From positions 56,751 through 120,750 of the forward strand of contig JAFLEF010000019.1 in assembly GCA_017309115.1 (NCBI GenBank): DNA of 64,000 bases, read 5' to 3'. Under the pieces are notes generated by a model. That model was not told the origin of the DNA. It saw only the letters and a program-made list of their open reading frames with translations, and did not search any database. Origin of the DNA: Verrucomicrobiota bacterium (GTDB lineage Bacteria; Verrucomicrobiota; Verrucomicrobiia; Limisphaerales; UBA9464). Position numbers and translations under genes: made by a program. Below are positions 7,265-15,265 of this stretch, one piece after another; position 1 is the first letter of the stretch; each line of letters starts with the position of its first letter.

Positions 7265-10198
7265 TTACCGGATCCGGAAGAACCGCTGATCGCCGGCGGT
7301 TGGTAGCGGAAGTGTCTGGCGACCGTCGAGGGACCCGATGGTTGCGGTGGAGACGGGACTCCACTGGAGCAGGTCGGTGCTGGATTCCAACGTCAGGTTG
7401 GCGCCCGGAAATCCCCACAGGCTGGCTTCGGGCGTACTGTCGGGGCGGAGAGTGATGCCGGTGAGGGAACCTGAGATGGAAGGAAGGCGAACGCGGGCAA
7501 TGCCTGGGGCCGGAACCCCAGCGTAGGACGCGAATCCACCCGTGACGATCGCGGAGCCGTCCCCCAAGGCGGTCAAGCGGAAGGCGCGGTCGGACGGACC
7601 CACGCCCGGATCGAAGGAGGAATCCACGGTCCCGTCCTCGTTGAGAAGGGCAAGGTGCCGACGAGGCAGTCCGGCAACCTGGGTGAAGGCGCCCGAGATG
7701 AGGACCTGTCCATTGGGGAGAGGCAGGACGTCCAGGAGCTCGCCGTTCGGACGGATCGATTGGAAGGTCAGATCCACGGAGCCGTCCTGATTCAGTCGGC
7801 CCAACCCGCGATAGGAACGGCCCCCGACGGCCGAGAAAAAGCCCGCCACGTAGGCGCGGCCATCGGGAACGGTCCGGAGGGCCGTAATCGGATTGTTCAC
7901 GCCCGTCCGAGTGAGCGGGAAGGATTCGTCGAGCGAGCCGTCGGGATGAATCCGGATCAGATGGGAAACCCGTTTTCCATTGTACTGCTCGCAGTAGCCG
8001 CCGAGCAGGATTCGGCCATCGGGAAGCAGGCCGATGCCGCGTGCGAAGCTTGCCAGGCGGCCATTCATCCCGGGTTCCAGTCGGAAGCGGGTATCCCGGG
8101 AACCGTCGGCGTTCAGGCGGACGAATCCCCGCGCCATGAGACCATCCGCCTCGGTGAACCATCCACCGACCAGGATTCCGCCGTCAGGCTGCTCCACCAG
8201 CGCGATCACCGATCCATTGATGCGGGCACGGAAGCCCGGGTCCCGGGAACCGTCCTCCTTAAGCCGGACGAGATTCTCCTGAACCTGGCCATCCACCGTT
8301 CCGAACTGGCCGGCGACCAGCCACCCGCCCTGTCGGAGCGGCAGGGCTTGGATCGTTGTGGCTTGCGCCATTCCCTCCAGGGGGAGAGGCGCCGCCAGGA
8401 TTCGGGGTCCGCTGAACGAGGTGTCGAGTCCGGAATCGGGGTGAACCAGGGCGATGCAGGAACGCGGTGTTCCATCCAGCGACGAGAACTCCCCAAAGAC
8501 CGCGAAACGTCCGTCAGGCCGCGCGACGACCCCTTCCGCGAGGCCATTCAAGGCACCGATGGCCAGCGGCAGCGGGGAACCGGGGCGGTCGTCATCCGCG
8601 ATCCGGAGTTGGGCCGTGAGCGTGCCGAGAGTCAGACGGAGGGATTCGTCGGCTTCGATGACCTCATCCGGAAGGGCGCGGATCTGGAAGGACTGCGTTC
8701 GTTGGGTGTCGGTGAATACCAGGGTCGTTGGAGTGACCACGTAATCCACGCCTGGCGCGGCGGAGTCGCCATCGACTCCGGCAACGAGGTCGAGCGTGCG
8801 GGATTCGCCCGGAGCGAGGTTGCCCGAGAACCGGACCGACCATGTGGCCTCGCCGCCGGCCTCACGGATCAGGCTGGGGCCCGGAATGAGGGTGAAGGAC
8901 GGATCGTCATCCACGATCGTGACGGTGAGCGATGACTGGCGGGCCAGACCGTGCGGGCCTTGGACCGACCCCAGGCCGATCAAGACCTGTTCGTCCCCCT
9001 CCGGGAGCTCATCCTGGAGGAGTTCGATGTCGACCACGGCGTTGGATTGGCCGGCAGCGAAGTTGACAGCAACGGAGGTCGGAAGCGCGTAGTCGAGGTT
9101 GGTTTTTGCGGAGCTCGAACTGGAGAAGGTCAGGTTCACCCGGGTCGACGTCGACACATCCCCCTCCCGCGAAAGCTCGATCGTGAACCGGGGATCGCCT
9201 TCGGTGACCGTGAGCGTGGATCGGGTGAAACCGATGCGGCTGTTGGCGGTGCGGTAGCGGGCGATGAAGGGTGCCATCCGGGTGATGGTTTGGGAGACGT
9301 CAGACTCGCCGGGCTGCCCCGCCGGCACGCCGAGGGATTGCCCCGAGTAGGTGAGCCGAGGATTGGAGAAGTAGGGAAGACCGATGCCCGGCTCGTAGGA
9401 CATGACGTCGCGGAAGGTGACTCCGTCGGCTTCGAAGCGATGACCGTAGGAATACGGAAACACTCCGGGCACGAGCTGGAGATCGGTGTTGTAGGAATGC
9501 TCGCGGTCATGGGTTGCACCAAAGATGTGCCCAATCTCATGCGCCAGAACGAGACCCATATCCCGTTGGCCCGCGTCGGCCATCCGCCGCGCCGCGCCAA
9601 AAGCGAGGGCTGCGTTGCCTCGAGCCACCCCGATGTCGGCGACGGCCGAGAAGCCGACGGCCTCTTGCTCCACTAGGAGAAACACGATGTCGGCCTTGTA
9701 GTTTTCCCGCAGGGATTGGGTGCTGGCCAAGTTCCGATACTCCGAATAGGCGGTGACCATGTTGGCCGTTTCCGGTTGGTTGACCTGGGCGACGTGGACC
9801 AGATTGATTCGAACGCCGGTGAGGCTGTTCTCAAACACCCGGTTCGCGGTGGCGATCATCGCGTCAATCCGGCGGTTGATGCCGTCAACACTACCTTCGG
9901 CCGCGAGCGCCGTCGGGGTGTACAGGAAGAGGAGATCAATCGTCACCACGGGCATGGTGGGGTCCCAGATTCCATCCTCCGCGCTGGCGGGCGCCACCGC
10001 ACGGTCGCGGATGCGCTGGGCCCATTCGGGGAGGGCGCCGGCCGTGTGACCGGCCGCACACCAGCCCGAGCGGCACGGGGACGGTGGGGGAATCGGGGCG
10101 GCTGCCGCGGCGGGAGATTCCGGCGTCAGGCTGGCATCCTGCCCCAGGACGACGGCCGCGGCGAAGAAGGTGATGATGAGAGCGATGGTGGAACGCAT
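7265..10198 (-). CDS. Secreted metzincin-type zinc metalloprotease with Calx-beta and seven delta-60 repeats
   Basis: This protein has 977 residues. The ATG at 10198 gives a signal peptide (residues 1-20, ALIITFFAAAVVLGQ) and lies 9 nt after a conserved upstream element; the longer open frame upstream is noise. The catalytic domain spans about 75-300: the zinc motif HEIGHIFGATHD near residue 220 carries three His ligands, the catalytic Glu and the following Asp, and a VMSY Met-turn follows near 265, as in reprolysin-like (M12B-type) metzincins. Two Calx-beta domains follow (about 310-530), then seven delta-60 repeats (about 545-900, pattern PDGrxxxGG.f....G.....RL..DGS.D..F). The end is a module closing with FFRIR. 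Likely function is extracellular proteolysis on or near the cell surface. Two truncated paralog relics lie at 6070 and 14845. Confidence 0.88.
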   Translation of the reverse strand: MRSTIALIITFFAAAVVLGQDASLTPESPAAAAAPIPPPSPCRSGWCAAGHTAGALPEWAQRIRDRAVAPASAEDGIWDPTMPVVTIDLLFLYTPTALAAEGSVDGINRRIDAMIATANRVFENSLTGVRINLVHVAQVNQPETANMVTAYSEYRNLASTQSLRENYKADIVFLLVEQEAVGFSAVADIGVARGNAALAFGAARRMADAGQRDMGLVLAHEIGHIFGATHDREHSYNTDLQLVPGVFPYSYGHRFEADGVTFRDVMSYEPGIGLPYFSNPRLTYSGQSLGVPAGQPGESDVSQTITRMAPFIARYRTANSRIGFTRSTLTVTEGDPRFTIELSREGDVSTSTRVNLTFSSSSSAKTNLDYALPTSVAVNFAAGQSNAVVDIELLQDELPEGDEQVLIGLGSVQGPHGLARQSSLTVTIVDDDPSFTLIPGPSLIREAGGEATWSVRFSGNLAPGESRTLDLVAGVDGDSAAPGVDYVVTPTTLVFTDTQRTQSFQIRALPDEVIEADESLRLTLGTLTAQLRIADDDRPGSPLPLAIGALNGLAEGVVARPDGRFAVFGEFSSLDGTPRSCIALVHPDSGLDTSFSGPRILAAPLPLEGMAQATTIQALPLRQGGWLVAGQFGTVDGQVQENLVRLKEDGSRDPGFRARINGSVIALVEQPDGGILVGGWFTEADGLMARGFVRLNADGSRDTRFRLEPGMNGRLASFARGIGLLPDGRILLGGYCEQYNGKRVSHLIRIHPDGSLDESFPLTRTGVNNPITALRTVPDGRAYVAGFFSAVGGRSYRGLGRLNQDGSVDLTFQSIRPNGELLDVLPLPNGQVLISGAFTQVAGLPRRHLALLNEDGTVDSSFDPGVGPSDRAFRLTALGDGSAIVTGGFASYAGVPAPGIARVRLPSISGSLTGITLRPDSTPEASLWGFPGANLTLESSTDLLQWSPVSTATIGSLDGRQTLPLPTAGDQRFFRIR

Positions 10199-10207
10199 AC
10201 GATGGGC

Positions 10208-10235
10208 TTTACGGGTTCCATGGCCAACCGTCACA
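10208..10235 (-). promoter_or_regulatory. Conserved bipartite promoter-like element, copy 3
   Basis: The minus strand reads TGTGAC, 12 nt, AACCCGTAAA, then 9 nt to the metalloprotease ATG at 10198. The CGTA variant of the core is shared with the pseudopilin copy. Confidence 0.6.
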
Positions 10236-10363
10236 AGCGGGGTGCACGTAGTCTGGCGAACCGAGGTGGGGACCAACCGGGAGCCGATTTGATCCGAGGA
10301 ACGGACCGGGTTGTGGCTGGATCTCGCGATGAAGACCGCAGAGAGATCCAGGCCACTACGGGT

Positions 10364-10408
10364 AAACAAAAATCCGCCGGACCAGGGTGGAACCTGTGCC
10401 CGGCGGAT
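10364..10408 (-). terminator. Rho-independent terminator of the FG-GAP gene
   Basis: On the minus strand a 9-bp stem (ATCCGCCGG / CCGGCGGAT) is followed directly by TTTTTGTTT. It lies about 30 nt past the stop codon at 10438, so it ends transcription before the metalloprotease promoter element. Confidence 0.8.
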
Positions 10409-10437
10409 GGGATCAACGGCAATTCCTACTCCGCCTC

Positions 10438-13400
10438 CTAGAATTTCAGGTGCCGGAAGAATCGGGTGTTGTTGGTGGATGGATGGGTCAGGAAGACCTG
10501 CGTTCTTCCCATCAGGCCTGCGAGCCAGGCAGTGGTTTCCTCCCATGGTCCGGACGGGGACGGGCTTTCCTGCACACCCCATCCCGGCAGGTCCTGATCC
10601 AGCAGGACCAGTGCTTCGCCATCGAAGTCCGCGTCCGGCGCCTTGGCGATGCTCAGGCCGGCTTGCGGCGGGGTTGCGGAATCGGGCAGGACCCAGATCC
10701 GGCAGGCGTTGAACCCGCTGAGATGCACCCCTTCGGATTCCTCCATCCGCAGCAGGTAATCGCCCGGGGTCCATTTGCTGGGTGGGATCCACTCGCTGAG
10801 GTCGACCGAGGTTTCGCTGTGGTCCGGGAGGAAGCGGGCCTCCCAGGACTGGGCAGACGTCTCGATCCACCGACCTTCCGAGCGTCGCCAAATCCGTCCG
10901 CGAACGGTCGCGGCATTGGCGGTGGACCCGGTGCGTTGGATCGTCAGGCTTGCGGACTGCCTCTGGCAGAAGAGGCCCGTGGACGGTAGGCCTGCTTCAG
11001 AGAGATGCTGCGGGATCCACCAACGCGTCGGGTTTGCGACAGGTTTTTCCTGATCGTAGGTCAACCAGAGCGCATTAGGAGCAGGCAAAATCTCCTCCGA
11101 CCCCGATAGGGCTGGAATCCGGGTCGTGCTCCCGTCGGGGTGAAAGAGAACGGCGTGGTCTGTCCAGCACCGCCAGAACGGTCTGATGAAGCTTGGACCG
11201 CATTTGTAGAATCGTAGATGGACGTCTCCGTTGGGCTGGACCGCCCAGTCAGCCAGGCTGAGTCCGTTATGCGGATACTCAGCGCGAATACCACCATCCG
11301 GTCCGATTCGAACGATAGCCTCAGACAGATGGGTCAAGACGTCGCCGGAGGGGAGCATTTCCCACCAATAGGGCCCGTCGGTGAGCTGTGGGCGGAATGC
11401 CGGATCCACCGAGCCGTCCGTCAGGATCCGGATCAGTCCTCCGTTGGCACCGGCGGCATAGAGCCGTCCCTGCGAATCAAACGCGTGCTTCGGTTCGCGG
11501 ATCCAGAACCGGCCCGCACCCGAAATTGTGGCATTGAAAGCGAGGCCCGAAGGGGCCTTGAAATTCGGATCCTGGCGTCCGTCTGGCAGCAAACGGATGA
11601 CTTCACCGGACTTCCTGCGGACATAAACGGAGTTGTCCGGTGCCGCCACGAGGGCTTCGGCGTCGTTCCATTCCTGGAACGTCGGATCCCACTGTCCCTC
11701 CGGAGACAATCGGCGCACTCGGGTGAGGCCAGATTCCGTATCGAGAATCATCATTACCAGGCGGGAGTCTGGGGTGAGGACGATGGAGCGGGTCAGATCC
11801 GTTTGCACGTTTGTCAGGGTTACCATCCCGTTCCGGTCTCCGAAGCGGATGTCGGGCTCGCCGTCAGGATCGAATCGAAGCACGACCAGCGATTCGTCGT
11901 AATCTGTCCGTCGCCCGACGAGGTACATCGACCCGTTGGGGAGTTCAGCGAGGCGCACGTCGGAAGAGAGATCCTCCCGTGCGATCGGCGGGGTGATCCT
12001 TCCGGCACCGCGACCGAACTCAGGATCCGGAAGCCCATCGCCGGTCAACCGCTGCATCGACCTCCCACACCAGAGCAGCGTCTTTCCCGATGGCAGGGGG
12101 AGCAATTGCCTCCAGCCACCCAGGGTCCATTCACGGTCATACGGTGCGACGACGACGTCCTGTCGCAGCAGCCCGTATTCGGCGTCCATGGTGCCGTCGT
12201 CGAGGATGGTGACGCGTGCGGGACCGGGCACGAGGACGGTCCGATCTGGGGTGGCCAATTCCAGGAAGAAGGACCTGGTTCGGCCGTTGACTTGATCGTC
12301 CAGCACGGGGACCTCAACCACCTTCGTCCCTTCGCCGGGTTGAAAAGTGATCTCGGTGCGAACGGGTTGGTAGTCCCGGCCCGCGAGCGCGGATTCGTCC
12401 TTGGTGGAGACTTGGAGGACGAGGGGCAGGTTGGTTCGCCCGCTGCGGCGTATTGTGATTCCGGCAACGCCGTCGTTCTCTACCACCGTGGTATCGTCGA
12501 CCTCAATCCGCTGAAGGTTGATGTGGTTCAGCCAAACGGTGAGGCCGAAGTCCGGACCCGCGGCGATCAGGTCGGGGATGCCGTCCCCGTTCAGGTCGCC
12601 CGCCGCGACGGTGTTCACGATGTTTGGCTGGGAAAGCGGGCTTCCTGCGAGGGACGATCCATCCCGCAGCCCGGGCAGGAGACTCACGGAGAAGTGTTCG
12701 TTGGCCGTCACGAGGTCCAGGTATCCGTCGCGGTCCAAATCTACCGGCACGACCTGCCTTGGGTAGGATCCTCCGACGCCGCGGCTGCCGGCCTTGGTGA
12801 AAACGCCGTTCCCGAGTCCTCGGAAGATGCTGATCTGGTGGGATGCGGTGTCGGCACTGATCAGGTCCAAATGGCCGTCGAGGTCGAGATCGGCGGCCGC
12901 AACATCGAACGGGCGGGATCCGACCGAGAATGCTTCCGTCGGAAGTCGCCTGCCGTCGCGGTTGGAGAAGATCAGGATCTTGTTCTCACCTTCCAGGCTG
13001 ACGGCGAAGTCGAGAGTACCGTTCCCGTCGAAGTCCCCGGTCGCCAGCCCCCACGGATTCACGCCGGCTGCGATGGGCGAGTCCGCGCTGGTCTGGAACC
13101 CGCCCAGGCCATCGCCCAATAGGAGCGAGAGGGTTCCGTCGCCGAAGTTCGCCACGAGCAGGTCGGGGAGGTGGTCCCCGTTGAAGTCTCCGATACGGAT
13201 CGTCCGTGGTTGCTGGCCCGTCCGGATCGGAGAACCTGTGGTCATGAGGGCACCCTTCCCATCGCCCTTCAGGAAAGTCAGCGCACCGTCCTGTTGATTG
13301 GCGGCGACCACGTCCAGATGGTCGTCGCCATCCAGGTCCGCCACGGCCAGGAAGAAGGGTAGGTTGCCTGCCGGGAACGGGGATCCCGGCGCGGGTGCGA

Positions 13401-13740
13401 ACATGCCGTTGGTGGATCCGGTTTCGGTCCCGAGCAGCACCGCCACGGCATTGTCGGCTTCGAGCGCGACGACGATGTCGGCCCGGCCGTCCTCGTTCAT
13501 GTCGGTGATGACCGGAGCGACCGCCCGCTGGCCCGCGGGCAGGCGCAGGTCAGGTTTGGAGGGAAACAGAGAACGGTTCCCGAAGGGGTCATCGTCGGAC
13601 GCCCTCTGGACGGAGACGACGTGGGTGGCGGCCTCCAAGCGCCCTTGGCCCACGAACAGGAGCAACAGTGCAAGGCACGAAAGCAGGATCGGGAGGCGAA
13701 GGAAGGTTCTCCCCGGCCGACGAGAAGGTTTGGCATCCAT
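10438..13740 (-). CDS. Secreted FG-GAP / Calx-beta / delta-60-like protein, paralog 1
   Basis: This exported protein has 1100 residues with a signal peptide at about 1-37 (LPILLSCLALLLLFVGQG). Seven FG-GAP/VCBS repeats fill about 70-400; each has a calcium-loop-like core such as DMNEDGRADIV, DLDGDDHLDVV, DFNGDHLPDLL or DLNGDGIPDLI. One Calx-beta domain follows at about 415-510 (GRDYQPVRTEITF), then a long delta-60-like propeller at about 540-850 (DGRQDPNF, PDGSVDPAF), a cysteine pair C-x10-C followed by VLFHPDG, and a C-terminal module ending FFRHLKF. FG-GAP repeats are known beta-propeller, integrin-like adhesion units. It is about as long as, and alignable over most of its length with, the gene at 15266, which marks a local duplication. 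The ATG lies 8 nt after a conserved element. Confidence 0.87.
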   Translation of the reverse strand: MDAKPSRRPGRTFLRLPILLSCLALLLLFVGQGRLEAATHVVSVQRASDDDPFGNRSLFPSKPDLRLPAGQRAVAPVITDMNEDGRADIVVALEADNAVAVLLGTETGSTNGMFAPAPGSPFPAGNLPFFLAVADLDGDDHLDVVAANQQDGALTFLKGDGKGALMTTGSPIRTGQQPRTIRIGDFNGDHLPDLLVANFGDGTLSLLLGDGLGGFQTSADSPIAAGVNPWGLATGDFDGNGTLDFAVSLEGENKILIFSNRDGRRLPTEAFSVGSRPFDVAAADLDLDGHLDLISADTASHQISIFRGLGNGVFTKAGSRGVGGSYPRQVVPVDLDRDGYLDLVTANEHFSVSLLPGLRDGSSLAGSPLSQPNIVNTVAAGDLNGDGIPDLIAAGPDFGLTVWLNHINLQRIEVDDTTVVENDGVAGITIRRSGRTNLPLVLQVSTKDESALAGRDYQPVRTEITFQPGEGTKVVEVPVLDDQVNGRTRSFFLELATPDRTVLVPGPARVTILDDGTMDAEYGLLRQDVVVAPYDREWTLGGWRQLLPLPSGKTLLWCGRSMQRLTGDGLPDPEFGRGAGRITPPIAREDLSSDVRLAELPNGSMYLVGRRTDYDESLVVLRFDPDGEPDIRFGDRNGMVTLTNVQTDLTRSIVLTPDSRLVMMILDTESGLTRVRRLSPEGQWDPTFQEWNDAEALVAAPDNSVYVRRKSGEVIRLLPDGRQDPNFKAPSGLAFNATISGAGRFWIREPKHAFDSQGRLYAAGANGGLIRILTDGSVDPAFRPQLTDGPYWWEMLPSGDVLTHLSEAIVRIGPDGGIRAEYPHNGLSLADWAVQPNGDVHLRFYKCGPSFIRPFWRCWTDHAVLFHPDGSTTRIPALSGSEEILPAPNALWLTYDQEKPVANPTRWWIPQHLSEAGLPSTGLFCQRQSASLTIQRTGSTANAATVRGRIWRRSEGRWIETSAQSWEARFLPDHSETSVDLSEWIPPSKWTPGDYLLRMEESEGVHLSGFNACRIWVLPDSATPPQAGLSIAKAPDADFDGEALVLLDQDLPGWGVQESPSPSGPWEETTAWLAGLMGRTQVFLTHPSTNNTRFFRHLKF

Positions 13741-13748
13741 GACTCACC

Positions 13749-13776
13749 TCTTCGAGTTTTGTTACCAACGGTCACA
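13749..13776 (-). promoter_or_regulatory. Conserved bipartite promoter-like element, copy 4
   Basis: The minus strand reads TGTGAC, 12 nt, AACTCGAAGA, then 8 nt to the ATG at 13740. It sits 20 nt from the stop of the pseudopilin relic, exactly as copy 5 sits 20 nt from the stop of the intact pseudopilin gene. Confidence 0.62.
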
Positions 13777-13796
13777 TGCGCTCAGTGGACGTCCCC

Positions 13797-13960
13797 TCAC
13801 GGCACGTCGAACCCGGTCTCCACGTCGTCGCCGGTGTTGGGGCTGCCGGGATTCACCGGGCCATCGGGGCCATAGAAGAACCAGTTCCAGTCGTGGCGCA
13901 TGCCGAAGTGGGGGGGTCGGACGACGACACGGAGTTTGTCGGCGTGGCCATCGAGGAAAG
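13797..13960 (-). pseudogene. 3' relic of a pseudopilin gene
   Basis: Reading the minus strand gives about 54 residues ([45 protein letters not shown] and stop) that match the last 54 residues of the intact pseudopilin at 19317-20042 almost position for position. The N-terminal methylation segment and the rest are gone. It is the upstream remnant of a tandemly duplicated block and lies immediately upstream of the second FG-GAP gene's promoter element. Confidence 0.85.
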
Positions 13961-14039
13961 GTGATTCGTCATTCCCGCTTTACGCCGGCAAAGGGGCGAA
14001 ACTTGATCTCCTCCCGTAGAGCCACACTCTCACCCATAC

Positions 14040-14333
14040 GTGAAAACGACACTCGATCTATCGGACGATCTGCTCGCCGAGGCGAAGATGCTCGCCGTTC
14101 GCCGGAAGACCACCCTCAAGGCCATCGTTGAAAGCGCCCTGCGTCGCGAAATCCACCCGGTTGCCGAGATGGAGCGCCCGGATCCGGAGATCTTCGAGAC
14201 CGGGCCGCTGGGCTTCCTGGTCCTCAAGCGACGCCCCGGTGCACCGCCGACGACTCCGGAAGACATCCAGCGAATCCAGGAAGCCCTTGACGAAGAGGAT
14301 TTCCAAAAGGCCACGCACCCCAACGCGGGATGA
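14040..14333 (+). CDS. VapB-like antitoxin
   Basis: This 97-residue protein begins at a GTG. Its first 40 residues (KTTLDLSDDLLAEAKMLA followed by RRKTTLKAIVESALRREI) have the short beta strand and two helices of a ribbon-helix-helix DNA-binding domain, typical of VapB-type antitoxins. The acidic C-terminal part (TTPEDIQRIQEALDEEDF) is the kind of flexible tail that wraps the toxin. It overlaps the next gene by ATGA (14330-14333), the standard coupling of antitoxin and PIN toxin. As in related systems it probably represses its own promoter together with the toxin; I could not identify an operator. It lies between two relics created by a local duplication and runs against the direction of its neighbours. 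Confidence 0.8.
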   Translation: MKTTLDLSDDLLAEAKMLAVRRKTTLKAIVESALRREIHPVAEMERPDPEIFETGPLGFLVLKRRPGAPPTTPEDIQRIQEALDEEDFQKATHPNAG

Positions 14334-14761
14334 CCACATTACTCGACGTCAGCGCACTGATCGCCCTCGTGGATGCCGGACATGTCCACCATCAGGCCGC
14401 GACACGCTTCTTTCGCAAGGCACAGCCCCTGGGCTGGGCCACCTGCCCACTTACCGAGAACGGCCTTCTCCGCATTCTGGGGAGTCCCGGCGGCGTGCTG
14501 GGTGCGAATTCCGCCGCGGTGGCCCGCACTCTCCTGCAGGGGATTCTGGCCAAACCCGGTCATCAGTTCTGGCCTGACGACCTGTCGCTGATGGATGTGC
14601 GGATCTTCCCGTCGCTCCCCAGTTCCAGTCACCTCACCGACCTCTACCTTCTTGCCCTTGCCGTTCGCCATGGAGGGCGCTTCGCGACCTTTGATGAACA
14701 CGTGGAAGCCTCGCTGATCAACGGCGGTCCGGCGGCCTACCATGTCATTCGTGCTGCGTGA
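14330..14761 (+). CDS. PIN-domain ribonuclease toxin (VapC-like)
   Basis: This is a 143-residue single-domain protein. It has the PIN fold signatures: an N-terminal acidic residue in LLDVSALIALVDAGHVHH, the TENGLLRIL helix with a conserved Glu, and the C-terminal HLTDLYLLALA plus GGRFATFDEHV segments that carry the remaining metal-binding acidic residues. Members of this family cut RNA (tRNA or rRNA) and are neutralised by the cognate antitoxin encoded immediately upstream with an ATGA overlap. Length and motif order are those of an intact toxin, so the pair is likely functional. The RNA target cannot be predicted from the sequence. Confidence 0.85.
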   Translation: MTTLLDVSALIALVDAGHVHHQAATRFFRKAQPLGWATCPLTENGLLRILGSPGGVLGANSAAVARTLLQGILAKPGHQFWPDDLSLMDVRIFPSLPSSSHLTDLYLLALAVRHGGRFATFDEHVEASLINGGPAAYHVIRAA

Positions 14762-14844
14762 CCTCGTCGGCGTTCGAGCAGTTTTGTGGAAAGGGCATCA
14801 GGTTAGATCTGCCTGGGATTCGTTTCATGAGTCCACCCGCCAAC

Positions 14845-15160
14845 CCTAGGAAGCCCAGGGCTTCCTGTTCGACCATGAGGAACACGACGTCGGCCTTGTA
14901 GTTCTCGCGGAGGGTCGAGACTTCGGGGAGATTACGGAAGTTACCGTAGGCGGACAGCATGCTGGCGGTCTCCCGCTGGTTGACCTGTGCGAAATGGACC
15001 AGATGGATGCGGACTCCGGTGAGGCTGTTCGAATAGACCCGGTTGGCCGAGGCCATTATGGCGTCGATCCGCCGCTGGATCCCAGCAACACTGCCTTCCG
15101 CAGCGAGCGCCGTCGGGGTGTACAGGAAAAGCACGTCGATGATGATCTGAGGAATGGCCT
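14845..15160 (-). pseudogene. Internal fragment of a metalloprotease paralog, catalytic motif lost
   Basis: The minus strand encodes about 105 residues matching residues of roughly 80-185 of the metalloprotease at 7265-10198 (DVLFLYTPTALAAEGSV, IQRRIDAIMASANRVY, NSLTGVRIHLVHFAQVNQ, RENYKADVVFLMVEQEA). It stops before the HEIGH zinc motif; the signal peptide, catalytic site, Calx-beta and delta-60 parts are missing. It occupies the same place relative to its FG-GAP neighbour as the intact protease does to the other FG-GAP gene. A surrounding open frame exists but is unlikely to be a functional product. Confidence 0.85.
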
Positions 15161-15228
15161 TGGGCTGAGCCGCATCCCTGCAGCCGGGAATGCCTGCGAT
15201 CCGAACGAAGCCTCGAAACGGTGGTAAC

Positions 15229-15242
15229 GCTGCGCGCGCAGC
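15229..15242. repeat. Short perfect palindrome after the FG-GAP gene
   Basis: GCTGCGCGCGCAGC is a perfect 14-bp palindrome lying about 25 nt past the stop of the FG-GAP gene at 15266. It could act as a weak terminator but has no T-run. Confidence 0.3.
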
Positions 15243-15265
15243 CGAGACCCGGTTAGACGTTCGGG

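Noticed and set aside
11218-13122. A 634-codon plus-strand frame across the first FG-GAP gene
   Set aside because: The minus strand has clear FG-GAP and Calx-beta repeats; the plus-strand translation shows no domain or start signal.
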